Source: Phytophthora hibernalis
Lineage: Eukaryota; Oomycota; Peronosporomycetes; Peronosporales; Peronosporaceae
Direction: 5' to 3'
NCBI GenBank assembly: GCA_012656075.1
Contig: JAAKBF010000230.1
Span: 91,306 to 155,305, forward strand
Length of the DNA stretch: 64,000 nt
Of the stretch, positions 10,136 through 21,004 are shown piece by piece. Under the pieces are notes generated by a model. The model had not been told where the DNA came from. It saw only the letters and a list, made by a program, of their open reading frames with translations, and searched no databases. Numbering within the stretch: position 1 is the stretch's first letter; every line of letters begins with the position of its first letter. Both the position numbers and the translations under genes were made by a program.

Positions 10136-10340
10136 CCGAGGCTCGGACAGGTACTCGGACGACGAATATGCGTCGGATGAAGACCACGGTCATGTGGCTG
10201 CCGCGAATGATTCGGAGCGTCGCCACGCCGCCGAGGGAACGTTCGCTCGGGCTGACAACCGCCGACCGAGGGTTGGTAATAACCAATAACCGCACGACCG
10301 AGACAACCGAGGCCTCGGCGGACGTGACGGTCGCCGACAA

Positions 10341-10541
10341 TATGGCCCGTGTGCCGCCTGTGGTGGGCTCATGCATTAGGCGCACTACTGTTTCAAGAGG
10401 TGAAAGATGTGCAAACAAGTCCACGACGCGGGAAAGTGTGAAGCATTCAACGAGCTAGCGTCTCTTCTGAAGGCGAAGGTGGAGAAGAAAGACCTTTCGC
10501 CAGAACTTCAAGAATTGGTCTATGGGAGTCATTTAAACTAG
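10341..10541 (+). pseudogene. Gypsy A nucleocapsid, paired zinc knuckles
   Basis: This in-frame segment carries CX2CX4HX4C (CAACGGLMH..HYC) followed by a second CX2CX3HX4C (KMCKQVHDAGKC) and a helical tail ending SPELQELVYGSHLN. One TAG and one TGA interrupt it; the TGA replaces what should be the first cysteine of the second knuckle. This paired arrangement is typical of oomycete chromodomain gypsy gag. Confidence 0.75.
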
Positions 10542-10564
10542 ACAGCCCTCCAACTGAAACTGGG

Positions 10565-11524
10565 TTGGTCCCAATCGGGCTGCCACAGTTAGCCGAACCT
10601 GCACTGGACGCCGACTATTTGTTTGCGTTCACGGGCTCGTGCAAACGGCCTGATGACTTGAATATGGATTATGTGAAATCGACGGAAAATGGAGAAGAGA
10701 GAGGCGAAAGCCTCGGTGAGAGTGAAGTGAATGTGTGGAGAAAGCTGCTGGTACGGTTACCGAGGCTTCAATCGCAAGTATGGCTGTGACCGAGCGTGAG
10801 CCCCGAAGTCTCGGCCAGCCAATCAAGTTGTTGTCTGGCGAGAGGATGGGGTGGTGGTCGTCCCAACGCTACGACAAGAGGAAGCGATTGCGTGCCATGG
10901 TAAACGGAGCAGTGGACGACGCGCGAACGAGGATTCTGCTCGACACTGGAGCGAATGTGAGCGTGATCTCGGCTTCCTATGCGAAGAGACTACGCGGACG
11001 GGAAGTGTCGGACCACGATCGCAGTCTGGAGGTTAGAGGAATCAATCCAGGGGTGATGGAGACGCGCCGCCGAGCACTCGTTATTCGCTGTTGATCTTAA
11101 TGCACCTGAAATATTTAGAATTACTAGACCAACGTCCAATAATAATACCATAAACCCCTAATGATGATATTGCTTATATCTTCAGGAGATTTTGAGATGT
11201 TATTAGCCGAATTACGCGGGAATTTGATTAAATAAATTTTTAATAATGTATAATATAATAATAATAAAAAAGATCACCCTCGGGTGGGAGCGAGTGTATG
11301 AATTCGAGTTGTGGATTATGGATCTTAGCGCAGGAGTGGATGTAGTCCTCGGAACGGACTTCATGATAGCAGCTGGAGTGCGGCTAGACTTGTTCCATGG
11401 TACGGCCCGGTTACCGGATGAAGTTATGGTTCCTTTGGCGAAGTCCCGTACCGCGGATGACGCTCCGGTATACGATCTACAAGTAGTCGGTGGTCCGACC
11501 GAGGATCTGTCAGTCGCCGGGTGA
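10565..11524 (+). pseudogene. Gypsy A aspartic protease, split by AT-rich insert
   Basis: The protease active site is visible as ILLDTGANVSVIS near 10930. The frame then meets a stop at 11092 because of the mitochondrial-type insert and resumes at 11265 with KITLGWERVYEFELWIMD. It continues through VVLGTDFMIAAGVRLDLF, the usual C-terminal half of retropepsins (hydrophobic-G motif). A TGA at 11522 precedes the next segment in the same frame. With the insert, no active dimeric protease can be made. Confidence 0.8.
11092..11271 (-). other. nad1: Captured mitochondrial nad1 fragment (NUMT) in protease
   Basis: About 180 bp of very AT-rich DNA interrupts the GC-rich protease frame. Read on the minus strand, it encodes GVYGIIIGRWSSNSKYF, matching the conserved NADH dehydrogenase subunit 1 block (..GVYG..GWSSNSKY.FLGALRS..), a mitochondrial gene in oomycetes. 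The second gypsy A copy (39781..39968) carries the same insert and reads on through FLGALRST; copy 1 has a small deletion there. About 90 bp beyond the nad1 match are equally AT-rich but unassigned. It is a fragment with no function. Confidence 0.8.
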
Positions 11525-12142
11525 GCGTGGCACGAGTTCAAGCTACCTCGGCGGCGTCCATCTCTGAACACCCACGAGGTGTGGATTCGCCGGATCGGGA
11601 ATCTTGTGCCGACAGTGACGAGGTTTCAGCGAGGACAACCAGCGATTATCCGGCTGGGTAATGTGTCACCGAGGGTTGCTCACTGTTCCAACCACGAATC
11701 GGTAGTGTTATGGGTACCACGTCGTGATCTCCCGCAAGGGCGGTGCTACACCCGGCTACGATCGGCGAAGTACGGTGAATGGCAAGTGCTAGCGTACGCC
11801 GAGTGTCGGGATGACACGTTGCTGAAGCGTGAAAGCAAGCTGTACGAGCAGTGGTTAGCCAGTCAACCACCAGCAGTCGAGCGGCGGGAATATTCGACGC
11901 CTCGGAAGATTCTTTCCCGACCGATAACGCACCAAGATGTGCATCGGGTGGATCGTCTACAGGGCGTTGAAGAGTGCCACGCACAGCCGAGTGGGTGCGA
12001 CCACCCGACAGTAACAGTTACTCTGGTAACCTAGGACATGATGGCTATGGACATTGAAACCGAGGAATGTGAGGATTGAACCGCGTCCGAATCCTCGGAC
12101 AGGGGTGACGACGATGTAATTACCGGCGAGGCACCGGAATCC
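11525..12142 (+). pseudogene. Gypsy A protease-RT linker region
   Basis: The frame continues WHEFKLPRRRPSLNTHEVWIRR into a segment with RDLPQGRCYTRLRSAKYGEW and YEQWLASQPPAVERREY, a linker block commonly seen between protease and reverse transcriptase in oomycete gypsy polyproteins. It stops at 12034, and a poorly conserved stretch leads to the RT frame. No catalytic motif is present. Confidence 0.65.
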
Positions 12143-13149
12143 GTGGTCACCGAAGATTCGGAGGCACGTCTCGAGTCGGTGTTTGTCGCCCTTACGACTG
12201 GCGTTTCCGCTGATGTCGCTGTCGATGTTGACGATGATCTCGGTGGTGTGGCCGAGCATGTGGCAAACGAAATCGAGTTGACCGATTACGCACATGAGTT
12301 GGCATTCCTCCCAGACCTGACCGAAGCCTCGGAGACGGTTTTGGATTATACAGGACCCAATGTAGCAAACCCGAAGGCCACGTCCGAGCAACAACGAGCA
12401 CTGATCAACGTGTTGCAGAAGCATGAACAGATCATGATTTCGAGCGGAAACGATCTGCCACTGCCAGTTTATGGCGTTGTATGCGATATCAATGTACACC
12501 CTCCGATTAAACAGAGGGCTCGACGTACACCGCTAAAGCACCTGAAGAAGTTATACGAGTTACTGAAAGGCTTGTTGAATCTCGGTTGGTGGCGTTCTAG
12601 GACAGCCTTTGGGCATCCCCGATTGTGATCGTGCTGAAGAAGAACGGCGTTGATATTCGCCTGTGCATTGATTACAAGATGGTGAATGCAATCACCGCGA
12701 TCATGGAGTATGCCATGCCGCTGGTCGACGATTTGTTAACGGACCTAGAAGACTACCTGTGGTTCTGCTCTTTAGATGCAGCTAGCGGATTTTGGGCAAT
12801 AATGATGACGATGAGAGCTCGGAAAATCTCAGCCTTCATGTGTGCACTCGGCCATTTCGAGTGGCTGCGTATGCAGTTTGGCCTGAAGAACGCACCGATG
12901 AAATACCAACGAATGATCGACAATGCTCTGTGGGGTTCGTTCCGCCCAAAGGCGGTTGGAAACAGTTCTCTGAGTGGATGCGATCCGCTGAGGCAGCCGC
13001 TGAAGATGTAAGAACAGGGGTGACCGACGGTTCTGCACAACTGTCCGAGGTTTCAACAGCTTTTCCGACCAAGTTTGAGGCTGACCGCGAGTCGTCGGTG
13101 ACGCTCGACGCAGTGACCCAACTGGTGAACAGCCCTGTAGCGGATATGT
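12143..13149 (+). pseudogene. Gypsy A reverse transcriptase lacking the catalytic palm
   Basis: Fingers region: IKQRARRTPLKHLKKLYELL, then a frameshift near 12600, then VLKKNGVDIRLCIDYKMVN and YLWFCSLDAASGFWAIMM (the first catalytic aspartate region, motif A). Motif B is FGLKNAPMKYQRMIDNALWG. After another shift near 12945 the frame reads GGWKQFSEWMRSAEAAAEDV and TQLVNSPVADM, then jumps straight into RNase H. The YVDD/FVDD box (motif C), thumb and connection are missing: a deletion fuses SPVADM to TTINLTEYAG at 13149/13150. Confidence 0.8.
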
Positions 13150-13458
13150 ACCACCACCATAAACCTCACTGAGTACGCAGGTATGAACAACAGTGTCTTG
13201 ACCGCACTGGAGCACGGCACCGAGGATTTAATTGTGGTGGGAAACTCGAGACTCGCAATCCAGCAGTCCCTAGGGGTGATGGCTTGTCGGAAGGAAACTC
13301 TGATGGCCCAACTCAACCACCACCGCGAACTCACAGCCAAGCTTCGGTCGGTGAAATATCTCCACGTGATCCGAGAGTTCAATGCAGCCGCAGACTCTTT
13401 AGCTACAGAAGCTCTCAACAGCAAACAGTCAAGCGTGGTTTCAGCCGAACAGAGTTAA
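13150..13458 (+). pseudogene. Gypsy A RNase H, C-terminal part
   Basis: The segment reads NLTEYAGMNNSVLTALEHG, VVGNSRLAIQQSLGV and FNAAADSLATEAL. It corresponds to the second half of the RNase H fold, where the conserved DSRL aspartate is Asn here and the D of AAADSLA remains. The first half, with the other metal-binding residues, is deleted together with the RT palm. Confidence 0.75.
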
Positions 13459-14761
13459 TTGAGCTTAACCGAATCGATGAAGTCATCTACGACCCTTCGC
13501 GGAGGTCGCCACGCCAACACTCGGCGAATCATCCACCGACGAGAGAGCGTCGATCAACTTAGCCCGGACTCGTGTGGCCTGCCAAGCATCCCGTAACAAA
13601 TCTTTTTCGATTTTGTGAGGGAAGTGCCGGATTACATAACCGTCACGACCCGCCGACAAGCGAGAGCACAGAAGAAGCGTGTCCGGTTTGCGAACGATCC
13701 CTCGGTGATGGGCCAGGACGACGCAACACGACGAGACGAAGCAGATAAGGTAGCCTCAGAGACTCAGAACGAAGCAGAAATCGAGCTATAAACGAACGAG
13801 GCCAGCCAAATGCAGACGATGTCGACCCGGTAACCATTCAAGAAAAGCGAAGACGAAGGATTTCCGCTGTCCAGGACAAGGAGCTGAGGTGGGCTAACCT
13901 CAAGGCCGTTCTCCGAGGCGAGGAAGCTAGCCTGAGTTACAGTGCGGCAAGAGATGCATGAAAATGGCCGACAAGTTTGCGCTAAGCGAGGACGGTGTGC
14001 TGTATATTATCGGAGCGAACCGTCGGTGGACTAACGGAAACCAAGAGGAGATCAAGGTGCGACTGGTGGTACCCACAACGATGATTCAGGAAGTATTACA
14101 GAGCTGCCATGACTCGTTGGAAGGTGGTCACCAAGGTATCGGTCGAACATACCACCGAGCGAAAATGGATTATTATTGGATCGGACTGTATGCGGATGGT
14201 GAGCGACATGTGCGATCCTGCCCAGACTGCAGCTCAAGCAAAAGTCGACCACAGCTCAGAGGGTACTCTCCTGGGAATGTGCTAGTCGAGAGACCATTCC
14301 AGCTGGTGTCGATGGATTTCGTCATACCATTGCCGAAATCTCGGTGAGGGAATACCGCGCTGTTACTGTTTCAATGCTCGTTCATAGGATTCGTCATGGG
14401 GAAGGCCATGTCAGATACCACCGCATTAAAAGTCGCTCAAGCGTTCGAAGAGTGTGTCTATCGAAGGTTTGGGGCTCCAACGATGATTCGCCATGACCGA
14501 GACCCTCGGTTCATGAGTGAGGTTTTCCAAGCATTCGCTGAGATGATGCAATCTCGGTCGAGGGCCACGTTGAGTTATCGTTCGCAAGCAAACGGGCAGC
14601 AAGAACGATCTGTCAAGACCGTGATGCAGTCAGTGCGAGTGTATGCAGAAGCATATATAAAAAGTTGCAATAAGACTGGGACAAGATCGCCGAACGACTT
14701 GTTTTCGCTATCAACAACTCCCAAGTCAGTACTCAGAAGGATACTCCGTTCTACCTCTTGA
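13459..14761 (+). pseudogene. Gypsy A integrase, zinc finger and catalytic core
   Basis: After a linker with several stops, the frame at 13958 gives the H-H-C-C zinc finger (HDSLEGGHQGIGRTYHRAKM, then CPDCSSSKSRPQL). The DDE core follows: first Asp in VSMDFV, second in IRHDRDPRFMSEVF, Glu in NGQQERSVKTVMQ. A CGA-to-TGA stop lies at 14345 and a frameshift at about 14735. All three catalytic residues are present but the frame is broken. It would insert cDNA into chromatin with a 4-bp stagger, judging from this family's target duplications. Confidence 0.82.
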
Positions 14762-15038
14762 TGGGTGGGATGCTCGGTCTACGCTGCGAGCAATGTCGTC
14801 GTCACTAAAACGAGGATCCCGAGGGCAAACTGATGCACTAACATGGCGCCGAGAAGTGAACCAGCAACAAGAAATCGCATGGAAAATGGCGATGGAGTAC
14901 CAGAAGGTCGAGAAGGCTCGGAGAGCCCGCGAACACAACAAGTCGCTTAACTGACGTGAAGCAGCAGCAGTATCGAGGATCCCAGCGAGTGACACCGAGA
15001 ACATAGTAGCACCGAATCGCGACGGGTCAGAGGTACCA

Positions 15039-15686
15039 TTGGAGGTCGAAAGGCAGGGGACAACGACGGAAACCGACGGGAACGAAGCCTCGGACACCGG
15101 GCAAGAAGAGACTGGGGCGTCTCCCGAAGCTACTGAAGAGGCACCGACGTCTCTATTCAAGCCTGGGAGCAGGGTGTGGCTCTACATGGAGCGCGTGAAA
15201 CCAGGATTGACCAAGAAGCTAGCACACCGATGGCACGGGCCATTCCGGATCAAGAAGAAGGTTGAAGAGTTCGCATATGAACTAGAGCTGCCGGATCAGA
15301 GTGGTTATCGGTTCTGCCCAGTGGCGCATATCTCGCGGCTCAAGGCGGTGAACGAATATGGCGACCGACCGAGGAATCGGCTGACAGCTGAGGTGATCGA
15401 GGATACGAGGATTGATTTTGACGAGGAGCTCTTACCGGAAGATAGCTGGGAGCCTGATAGAGTGGCAGGCGAATATGAAGTAGAGGCTATTCTGGACGAC
15501 CAAGCACAGCTAACAACGAGCACCAATCGCGCGGTCAGAGAGTTCAAGGTGAAGTGGATTGGCCACGACGAGCCTACCTGGGAACCAGCATCGAACTTGT
15601 CGTGCGGCGGGTTGCTCTACGACTATCTGCGAACCCGACGCAGCGAACGACGACTCCAGATGGTTCAGGTCGCTGACGAGAACTAG
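15039..15686 (+). CDS. Gypsy A integrase C-terminus and chromodomain
   Basis: The GPY/F-type module is seen in VWLYMERVKPGLTKKL, HRWHGPFRIKKKV and FCPVAHISRLKAV. About 60 residues later comes the chromodomain: EYEVEAILDDQ, REFKVKWIGHDEPTWEPASN and LLYDYL. Chromodomains direct chromovirus insertion to histone-marked chromatin. The listed ATG is not the biological start, since this is the tail of pol. An open frame with RAREHNKSLN precedes it after one stop. Confidence 0.82.
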   Translation: MEVERQGTTTETDGNEASDTGQEETGASPEATEEAPTSLFKPGSRVWLYMERVKPGLTKKLAHRWHGPFRIKKKVEEFAYELELPDQSGYRFCPVAHISRLKAVNEYGDRPRNRLTAEVIEDTRIDFDEELLPEDSWEPDRVAGEYEVEAILDDQAQLTTSTNRAVREFKVKWIGHDEPTWEPASNLSCGGLLYDYLRTRRSERRLQMVQVADEN

Positions 15687-16164
15687 CTCGAATCGCTACC
15701 GAGGATGCCTACGGGGTTGGTACAGCCCGTGGAAGCAGACGAAAAATGATACTGTACCAGAATGGAAGTCACTGACCACTGAGCGACCAAGTCTCCTCGG
15801 AGGCTCGGTTTGTGACAGCGAAGTGACGAGATGAACTGCCTGCGGGGATTATGCGGCCCGTAGCGTCAGATGAAGATGACTACCGCATTAAACTGCATAT
15901 GTTTATATGATGTGAACGAACTCGAAATGGATTTGGATTAAGTGGAACGGTAACGAACCACGGTGCTCGGACAACGTGCGATTAGAACGAGGGATGAACG
16001 GCAAAGCATAACAGCGCAAGACCGAGGTTTAGATGTCGGTGGAGAAAGCTAAATCAGCCAACACGTCCAGGTTCGACGTCTGGCCAGACACAGACCCGCC
16101 GGAGGATGCTGGAGTAGCAGCAGGGGCAGCGGAGTCCTCGGCTTGGCCTTCATCCTTACCTTCA
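15687..16164 (+). other. Gypsy A region between pol and antisense ORF
   Basis: No open frame of note on either strand. It separates the sense pol stop from the end of the antisense coding region and presumably carries both 3' untranslated regions. Confidence 0.5.
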
Positions 16165-16175
16165 TCATCCGTTGG

Positions 16176-19100
16176 TCATGGTGGAACAGCAATCGAAGCC
16201 TGAGGAACCCACGGAGCCACGATCGAACTTGGAGCCAAGGACGAGTCCACCGTAATGCCCGAGATCACCTCCGCCTCGGTCAAGGCACGAGGCACGAATA
16301 GCGGCACCGGAGGATTGCACGGCGCGAAAGTAGTGTTGAAGGGGTGACTGGAAGGCGCGTCCACCCAACAGTGCCGCCATAGTTGACGAGCATCCAGAGT
16401 CGTAAGCTCACCGATCCAATCCTCGGACGTCGGGGCCCACTCAATCACCTCGAACGAGTATTGGAGGTAACTGGGTTCCAACAAGAACTCGGTCGGAGCT
16501 TCACGAGGTTTGCCAGCACGCTCGACGCACCACTACTAACGGCGGTACACCATCTGCTGATGCAACCGATCCGCTCGGAGGTTCCGAGTCTTGTTGTACT
16601 CTGCCCATGCCGCTCGTAATGGGATGACCGAGGGGCCTCTGAGCCATGCTCCGGAGGAAAGCTTCAACAGCCGAGACTTGGACCCAGTGGCGTCGTTCCC
16701 ATAATGCCAGACCGAGGTCTGCTTTCTCGGTTACACGCCCTGGAATTAACGCCACATCTTGACGCACCGAGCTAATCCTGTGGCACGCGTCGAAATTTTT
16801 GAACCCGGAGTGTGCTGATCGATGGTGAAACAGCACGGGTGCTCTGGCAACTTTGAGCGCACTTGCTGCCACGGGTTATTAGGATTAACCCAATCCGCCA
16901 TGGCTTGGATGCCAGCCACGGAACATGGGGACTCAACACCGCGAGCAATGGGTGGAGTCAGGCTGCTGTTGTGGATTTGACACCAAGCCTCTTGTGCACC
17001 TGGAGCAGTGAATCCAGGTAGCAGGTACGGGCCAGCCATCAGGGCGAGGCGCTGTGACGGTGTCCCGGGCGCAGCAGGCACTGCCGGCGCGAACGTACTT
17101 GGGTCGGTTCCAGGAACCGTGGAAAGCGTAGCCGTCACTTGGGTATGCGACCGTCGGAGACCCGACCGAGACCTCGGTGTATGCCCTTGGGGGCAGTCGC
17201 TGGGGAGTTGAACCATCGGTGGGCCCTGCAATCGAGCCAGCAGGAGTCGATGGTACTTCGATAGCAGGAACCGGAGTAGGCACCGCCACCGAGGTCACGG
17301 GCGTCGTGACAGAGGAGGTGGTCGGTACTCCACCCGACGACGGTGGAGATGCGGAGACCAGCTGCGGTACAGGAACAGCCGGCACGCTCGGTGGAGTCGG
17401 AGTGAGCGGAGTCGAGACCGACGGAATCGGCGGAGTCACGACCGAGGCCGTCTGCGACGACACTGGTGGCGCCGGGGTCGCCGAAGTTTTGGGCGGAGCT
17501 GGAACAGTAGGCGGACCCGAGGTCTGAGAGGACTCGGACGATGACGGGGAGCCGATGATGAAGTCATCGGACGCCTCCAGAGACTCCAGTTCCCTATGAG
17601 ATCGGAAAGTAACCAATACCGACGATCCGCGGGTGGGCCGACCATCACGACGAGCCGGCATTGGCAGCTGAGGAAAACGATCCATAAGCAAGGATCGCGT
17701 CCGTCCGAGGATCGGTATATACCTCATCGCCCGACAAGTCAATGACTTCGGCCGGGGTCGATGGCACCGAAGATCCGGAGGCCGGTGGAGATCCAGGTGG
17801 AGATCCAGGCGGAGGACTCGGTGGAGACTCAGGCGGAGGACTCGGTGGAGACCTTCAGGAGGCGATGGCGTAGGTGACTCCGGCGACGAACTGACCGAGG
17901 AGCTCGGTAGCGATCCCGCAGGAAACCCAGACGCCAGGAGAGGTGGTGGAGTACTGACCGAAGGTTTGGGCACGTGTCCGCGAGCTGAGGCACCCAAACT
18001 CTTAGAGGGACGACCCAACCGCTTGCTAGCCGGAAGGGTCGACTTTGGCGGGCCCGATGGAACGTGTGGAGGATGCGTCGGCATCCCCTGCGGCGGCAGA
18101 GCTTGGGATGCTTGCTGCCGGAGACGCTTGCGCCGTTCTTTCGACGCTGGGATACAGACGGAATGATCGGCAGATCGTCTGAGTCTTCGGAGGCATCACC
18201 CGCAGCCGATGCTGCCTGCACGGAAGGTTTCGGTACCGGGTCCGAGGCCTTAGGCTCTGGTCACTGTCCTCCGAGCTCTCCGACGACGCACTCCGACGGC
18301 GCTTCGAAGTGATGCTCGGAGGAGAGAGTCCGAGCAATTCCCAGTCGATGGCGTCCGCCGTAATACCTGAACGAGGGAAAGAAGAGCTTAGAAAGACCGT
18401 TGGGGCAAGAGGAGAACAGCAGAACTTACCAGCAGAAGCAAGCACCGAGTTCGTGGAGAGCGGCGTGGCGACGAAGAATAGAGTTTGATCGCTTCAAGCT
18501 CGCGACCTGAGCTTCGAGGGCTTGGACTTGTGGAGAAACGGCACCGACCGAGGCTTGGTCGGACGCCTCGAGAGCAGCCCGATGATTGGCCACCTGCTCA
18601 GTATAGGCCACTAAGCCAGCCTTGAAACGCTCACGGTCCTGGTGGAGGAGACGTTGCGTCGACGTCACCGAGGCCTCGGCCGTGGTCGCGCGAGCAGCCA
18701 GAGTCCCACTATACGGACGTGGTCGACGATGGCAGCGTTGGCCTAGGCAGGTGCGCGGCCGCCTGTTCATGCTCGTCCTTGAGAGCGATGTACGACTGAC
18801 GGAGGCTATCCAGAGAGTCACGAGTACGACTCTCGTCGCTGGCAGCTTGGTGCTGAAGCGCTCGAACTGCTCGCGTTCTCGCGTTTCTGCCTGGAGACGG
18901 TCCTCGGTGTCAGCGAGCCGAGCCTTGAGTTCCCCCATCTCGTTAGGAAGGTCGATGATGAGCTCAGCCTCATCCGGCGGAAGTTGGGCGGGAGCCACAG
19001 CGGCATTCAGAACCTCACCGAGGTCTGTGGCTTGCTCCATCCGGCTGTCGAGCGACGAATCGACTCACCGAGGACGCTGACGACGGGCCACACCAACCAC

Positions 19101-19597
19101 GAGCTGACCCAATTGGAGGAGACGCCGCTCGACCAGAGCAGAGACCGAAGGCTCGGTCGAACCAACGGTAGCGGGAGTGACGCCGAAGGTATCGGTCTGA
19201 CACCCGACCGAGACAAGACGAGTGTCTCGGGCGCCCAAGGGCCGGAGACCGCCGCGGGAGTACCGCGAAGCAGGTATGCCAGGACAGGCGAAGCTTCTGG
19301 AGATGACGGAGGCGTGCGAAGCGGTGAACCTTCGGCTGCGCCATCATCAGCCGGCGGAGGATCATCGGGACGTTGTGGAGTCGGTACCGAAGACTCGGCA
19401 GGGCCGGGAACGTCGGCAGGAGCATCAGCAGGCTCCGGTGGTTGGGCCTGTGGTATTGAAGGAAGATGGAAGGAAGAGTTAGAAGGAGTGCAGGATGTTG
19501 ATGTGATGAAGATAGAGCAGCCTACCTCGTCGCCCGGAGTGATGGCACGAAGAGCGGTGGCGGTAGCGTCGTCGAGAAGACGTGACGGATGAGCCAT
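16176..19597 (-). pseudogene. Antisense ORF of gypsy A (Pro/Ser-rich, coiled coil)
   Basis: Reading leftward from an ATG (19597; MAHPSRLLDDATATAL) 67 bp inside the 3' LTR, frames continue with few breaks to 16176. Order: Pro/Ser-rich N-terminus (PAESSVPTPQRPDDPPPADD), a coiled coil (about 19040..18430; EMGELKARLADTEDRLQAET), a second Pro-rich region, EVIDLSGDE (SUMO-interaction-like), a Ser/Thr/Pro/Val-rich spacer, then a C-terminal globular segment (AWCQIHNSSLTPPIARGVES, STRATGLARCVKMW, YSFEVIEWAP). Three or four frameshifts break it. A copy at 43899..45880 is mostly open as one 678-codon frame but lacks the coiled coil. The family is unknown to me; additional antisense ORFs in this position are known from plant Tat-lineage gypsy elements. 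Confidence 0.7.
17778..17856 (-). repeat. Pro/Gly/Ser-coding minisatellite in antisense ORF
   Basis: Tandem 12- and 18-bp units of the GGTGGAGATCCA / GGCGGAGGACTC type encode Ser-Pro-Pro repeats on the minus strand. The array lies next to the segment deleted from the second copy, so unequal pairing at it may have caused that deletion. Confidence 0.7.
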
Positions 19598-19649
19598 GAT
19601 GCGAAGATGAGAAGCACCACGACGCGCACTACTGGTTGAAGCTTGCGTC

Positions 19650-19663
19650 GAGGCGGGGGCAGT
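19650..19663 (+). other. Polypurine tract, gypsy A
   Basis: GAGGCGGGGGCAGT directly precedes the 3' LTR. Nearly the same tract precedes the LTR at 45912, which supports its role as plus-strand primer. Confidence 0.75.
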
Positions 19664-20412
19664 TGTGGTTTTGAGGTTTGGGGCGCTCGGTCGCCAGTCG
19701 GCAAGGTTACCCCTGCTGAAGGAAAGTGACCGACGTGCCCTGGTTGGCGGATTACATTCCCCGCGCCACAGTGACCACGATAGTTTAGTGACCGAGGTAT
19801 AATAAATTCCCGGCTGAGAGTATAAACCCTCGTTTGTACCCATTTCAGTTTCGTACCCTCGGTCTTATAGAGCCGGGTACAGGATCACATACTGGGATCG
19901 GTTCACACTGGATATTTGTATTTACGTATAGGACTAGCTATAGGATTGACTACAGAGGCTCTCAGAGCCATAGATCAACAGAAATAAATCAGCAGTCTTC
20001 CCCCAAGTCACCAAGGGTCAAGTCCGTCTTCGGTAAGTCTAGCTAGCTTCTGGATACGCTCGGCTTGTGGGATGCTGGTCATCGAGCCTGAGGTACATTG
20101 AACCGAGGGTTTGTTGCTGGTCAGTCCAAGAGATTAGAGTGGCCGAGTGTTGGGAGCGATGAGAAGCGTCGTTCGCCATATATTATAGTGGAACCGAGTG
20201 TTCCATACATATTTCACTACCCGCCGAGGTTTTACCTTGGCAAACCCGTATTAGGCTTGACAGCCGGTACCCTTCCTTCTGAGGGACTGCGGGGGTTCGC
20301 GCGAAAGCGCAATATCGCTTCCTAACGCTCGTTGACCTGGACAAGGGGGAAGTGATGTTGGTGGGACTCATACCATTCGGAAGTGAGAATTTCTGCGTGA
20401 TCCTACACGACA
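19664..20412 (+). repeat. Gypsy A 3' LTR (internally deleted)
   Basis: It starts TGTGGTTTTGAGG, ends ACACGACA and is followed by the target duplication CTCT. It is 749 bp against 877 in the 5' LTR. About 130 bp are missing near 20325, between the CGCAATAT and CCTAACGCTCG segments. Confidence 0.9.
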
Positions 20413-20971
20413 CTCTGCTCGAGAGGTGAAATCGGTTGAGTGCACTGAATCAGAATATTCTGAAATTCAGACACGTAATTATGGTAGGACACATGTTGAC
20501 GCAGCTTGCACAGGCGTTGACGCAAATCGAACTCGAAATCACGTGCGCGGAAGCGCTTACGTATTTCGGTCTTCAAGAGACCCACGTCCTTGGTAGTCCG
20601 TGTGCCTGGCAGTGCTGGCAGAAAGCACGGTACCAGGTCATTGCCGACGGGCCCAAGTTTCCAGCCACGATTGGGGCGAATGTGGCATCCTGAGGGTCCG
20701 TGGGCTGGCCGTAGTATTCTTCGGTAGCGAAGAGCCAGAGGTCGAGGTCTTCGTTGAACTTGCCTTGGTAGGTAGGTGGGTCACGACGCTTGGCTGGCAG
20801 CGTCTTCATTGATTGCTGCATGTGCCTCGTTGCCTCCGCCATTTGGGTGGTAAAGCTCTCTTTGCTGGGCTTGCATGGATGCTCGATGGTCACCGTGGTG
20901 TTCGACGACATGGATGCTCGACGGCAGAACAGAGCTCGACGGCGAGTAGAATGCTCGAAGGCTTGGCGCAT
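20413..20971 (-). pseudogene. Gag N-terminal half of LTR C element
   Basis: The likely start is MSSNTTVTIEHPCKPSKES (about 20914). A Met/Gln-rich segment follows, then the capsid with PPTYQGKFNEDLDLWLFATE, AGNLGPSAMTWYRAFC and, after a one-base shift near 20580, LKTEIRKRFRARDFEFDLRQ and HNYVSEFQNILIQC. It stops abruptly at the gypsy A insertion (…ISPLEQ) and continues at 7167. It is a standard gypsy capsid, disrupted twice. Confidence 0.82.
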
Positions 20972-21004
20972 GAGGAAGTTTGGGCTTGGACGGAAGTGCT
21001 ACTA

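Larger units (their letters stand above)
7168..20412 (+). mobile_element. Full-length gypsy (Ty3, chromodomain) element, family A
   Basis: The 13.2-kb element lies inside the gag of the LTR C element. Target duplication is CTCT (7164..7167 and 20413..20416). Order: 5' LTR, primer-binding site, gag, zinc knuckles, protease, RT, RNase H, integrase, chromodomain, then a 3.4-kb antisense coding region, polypurine tract and 3' LTR. The body is GC-rich and its frames carry many stops and shifts. The RT palm with its catalytic aspartates is deleted, so this copy cannot move itself. Confidence 0.9.

Noticed and set aside
11092..11271. AT-rich block as a spliceosomal intron of the protease
   Set aside because: GT-AG pairs exist (GTTGATC..AAAAAAG) but splicing them does not restore the protease frame, and the block encodes a nad1 segment on the other strand.
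12143..15686. An intact autonomous gypsy polyprotein
   Set aside because: Several frameshifts and stops, a missing RT catalytic box and a split protease rule it out.
17177..17527. Gly/Thr/Val-rich plus-strand ORF
   Set aside because: Shadow of the Ser/Pro/Thr-rich antisense ORF of gypsy A; no start context or motifs of its own.
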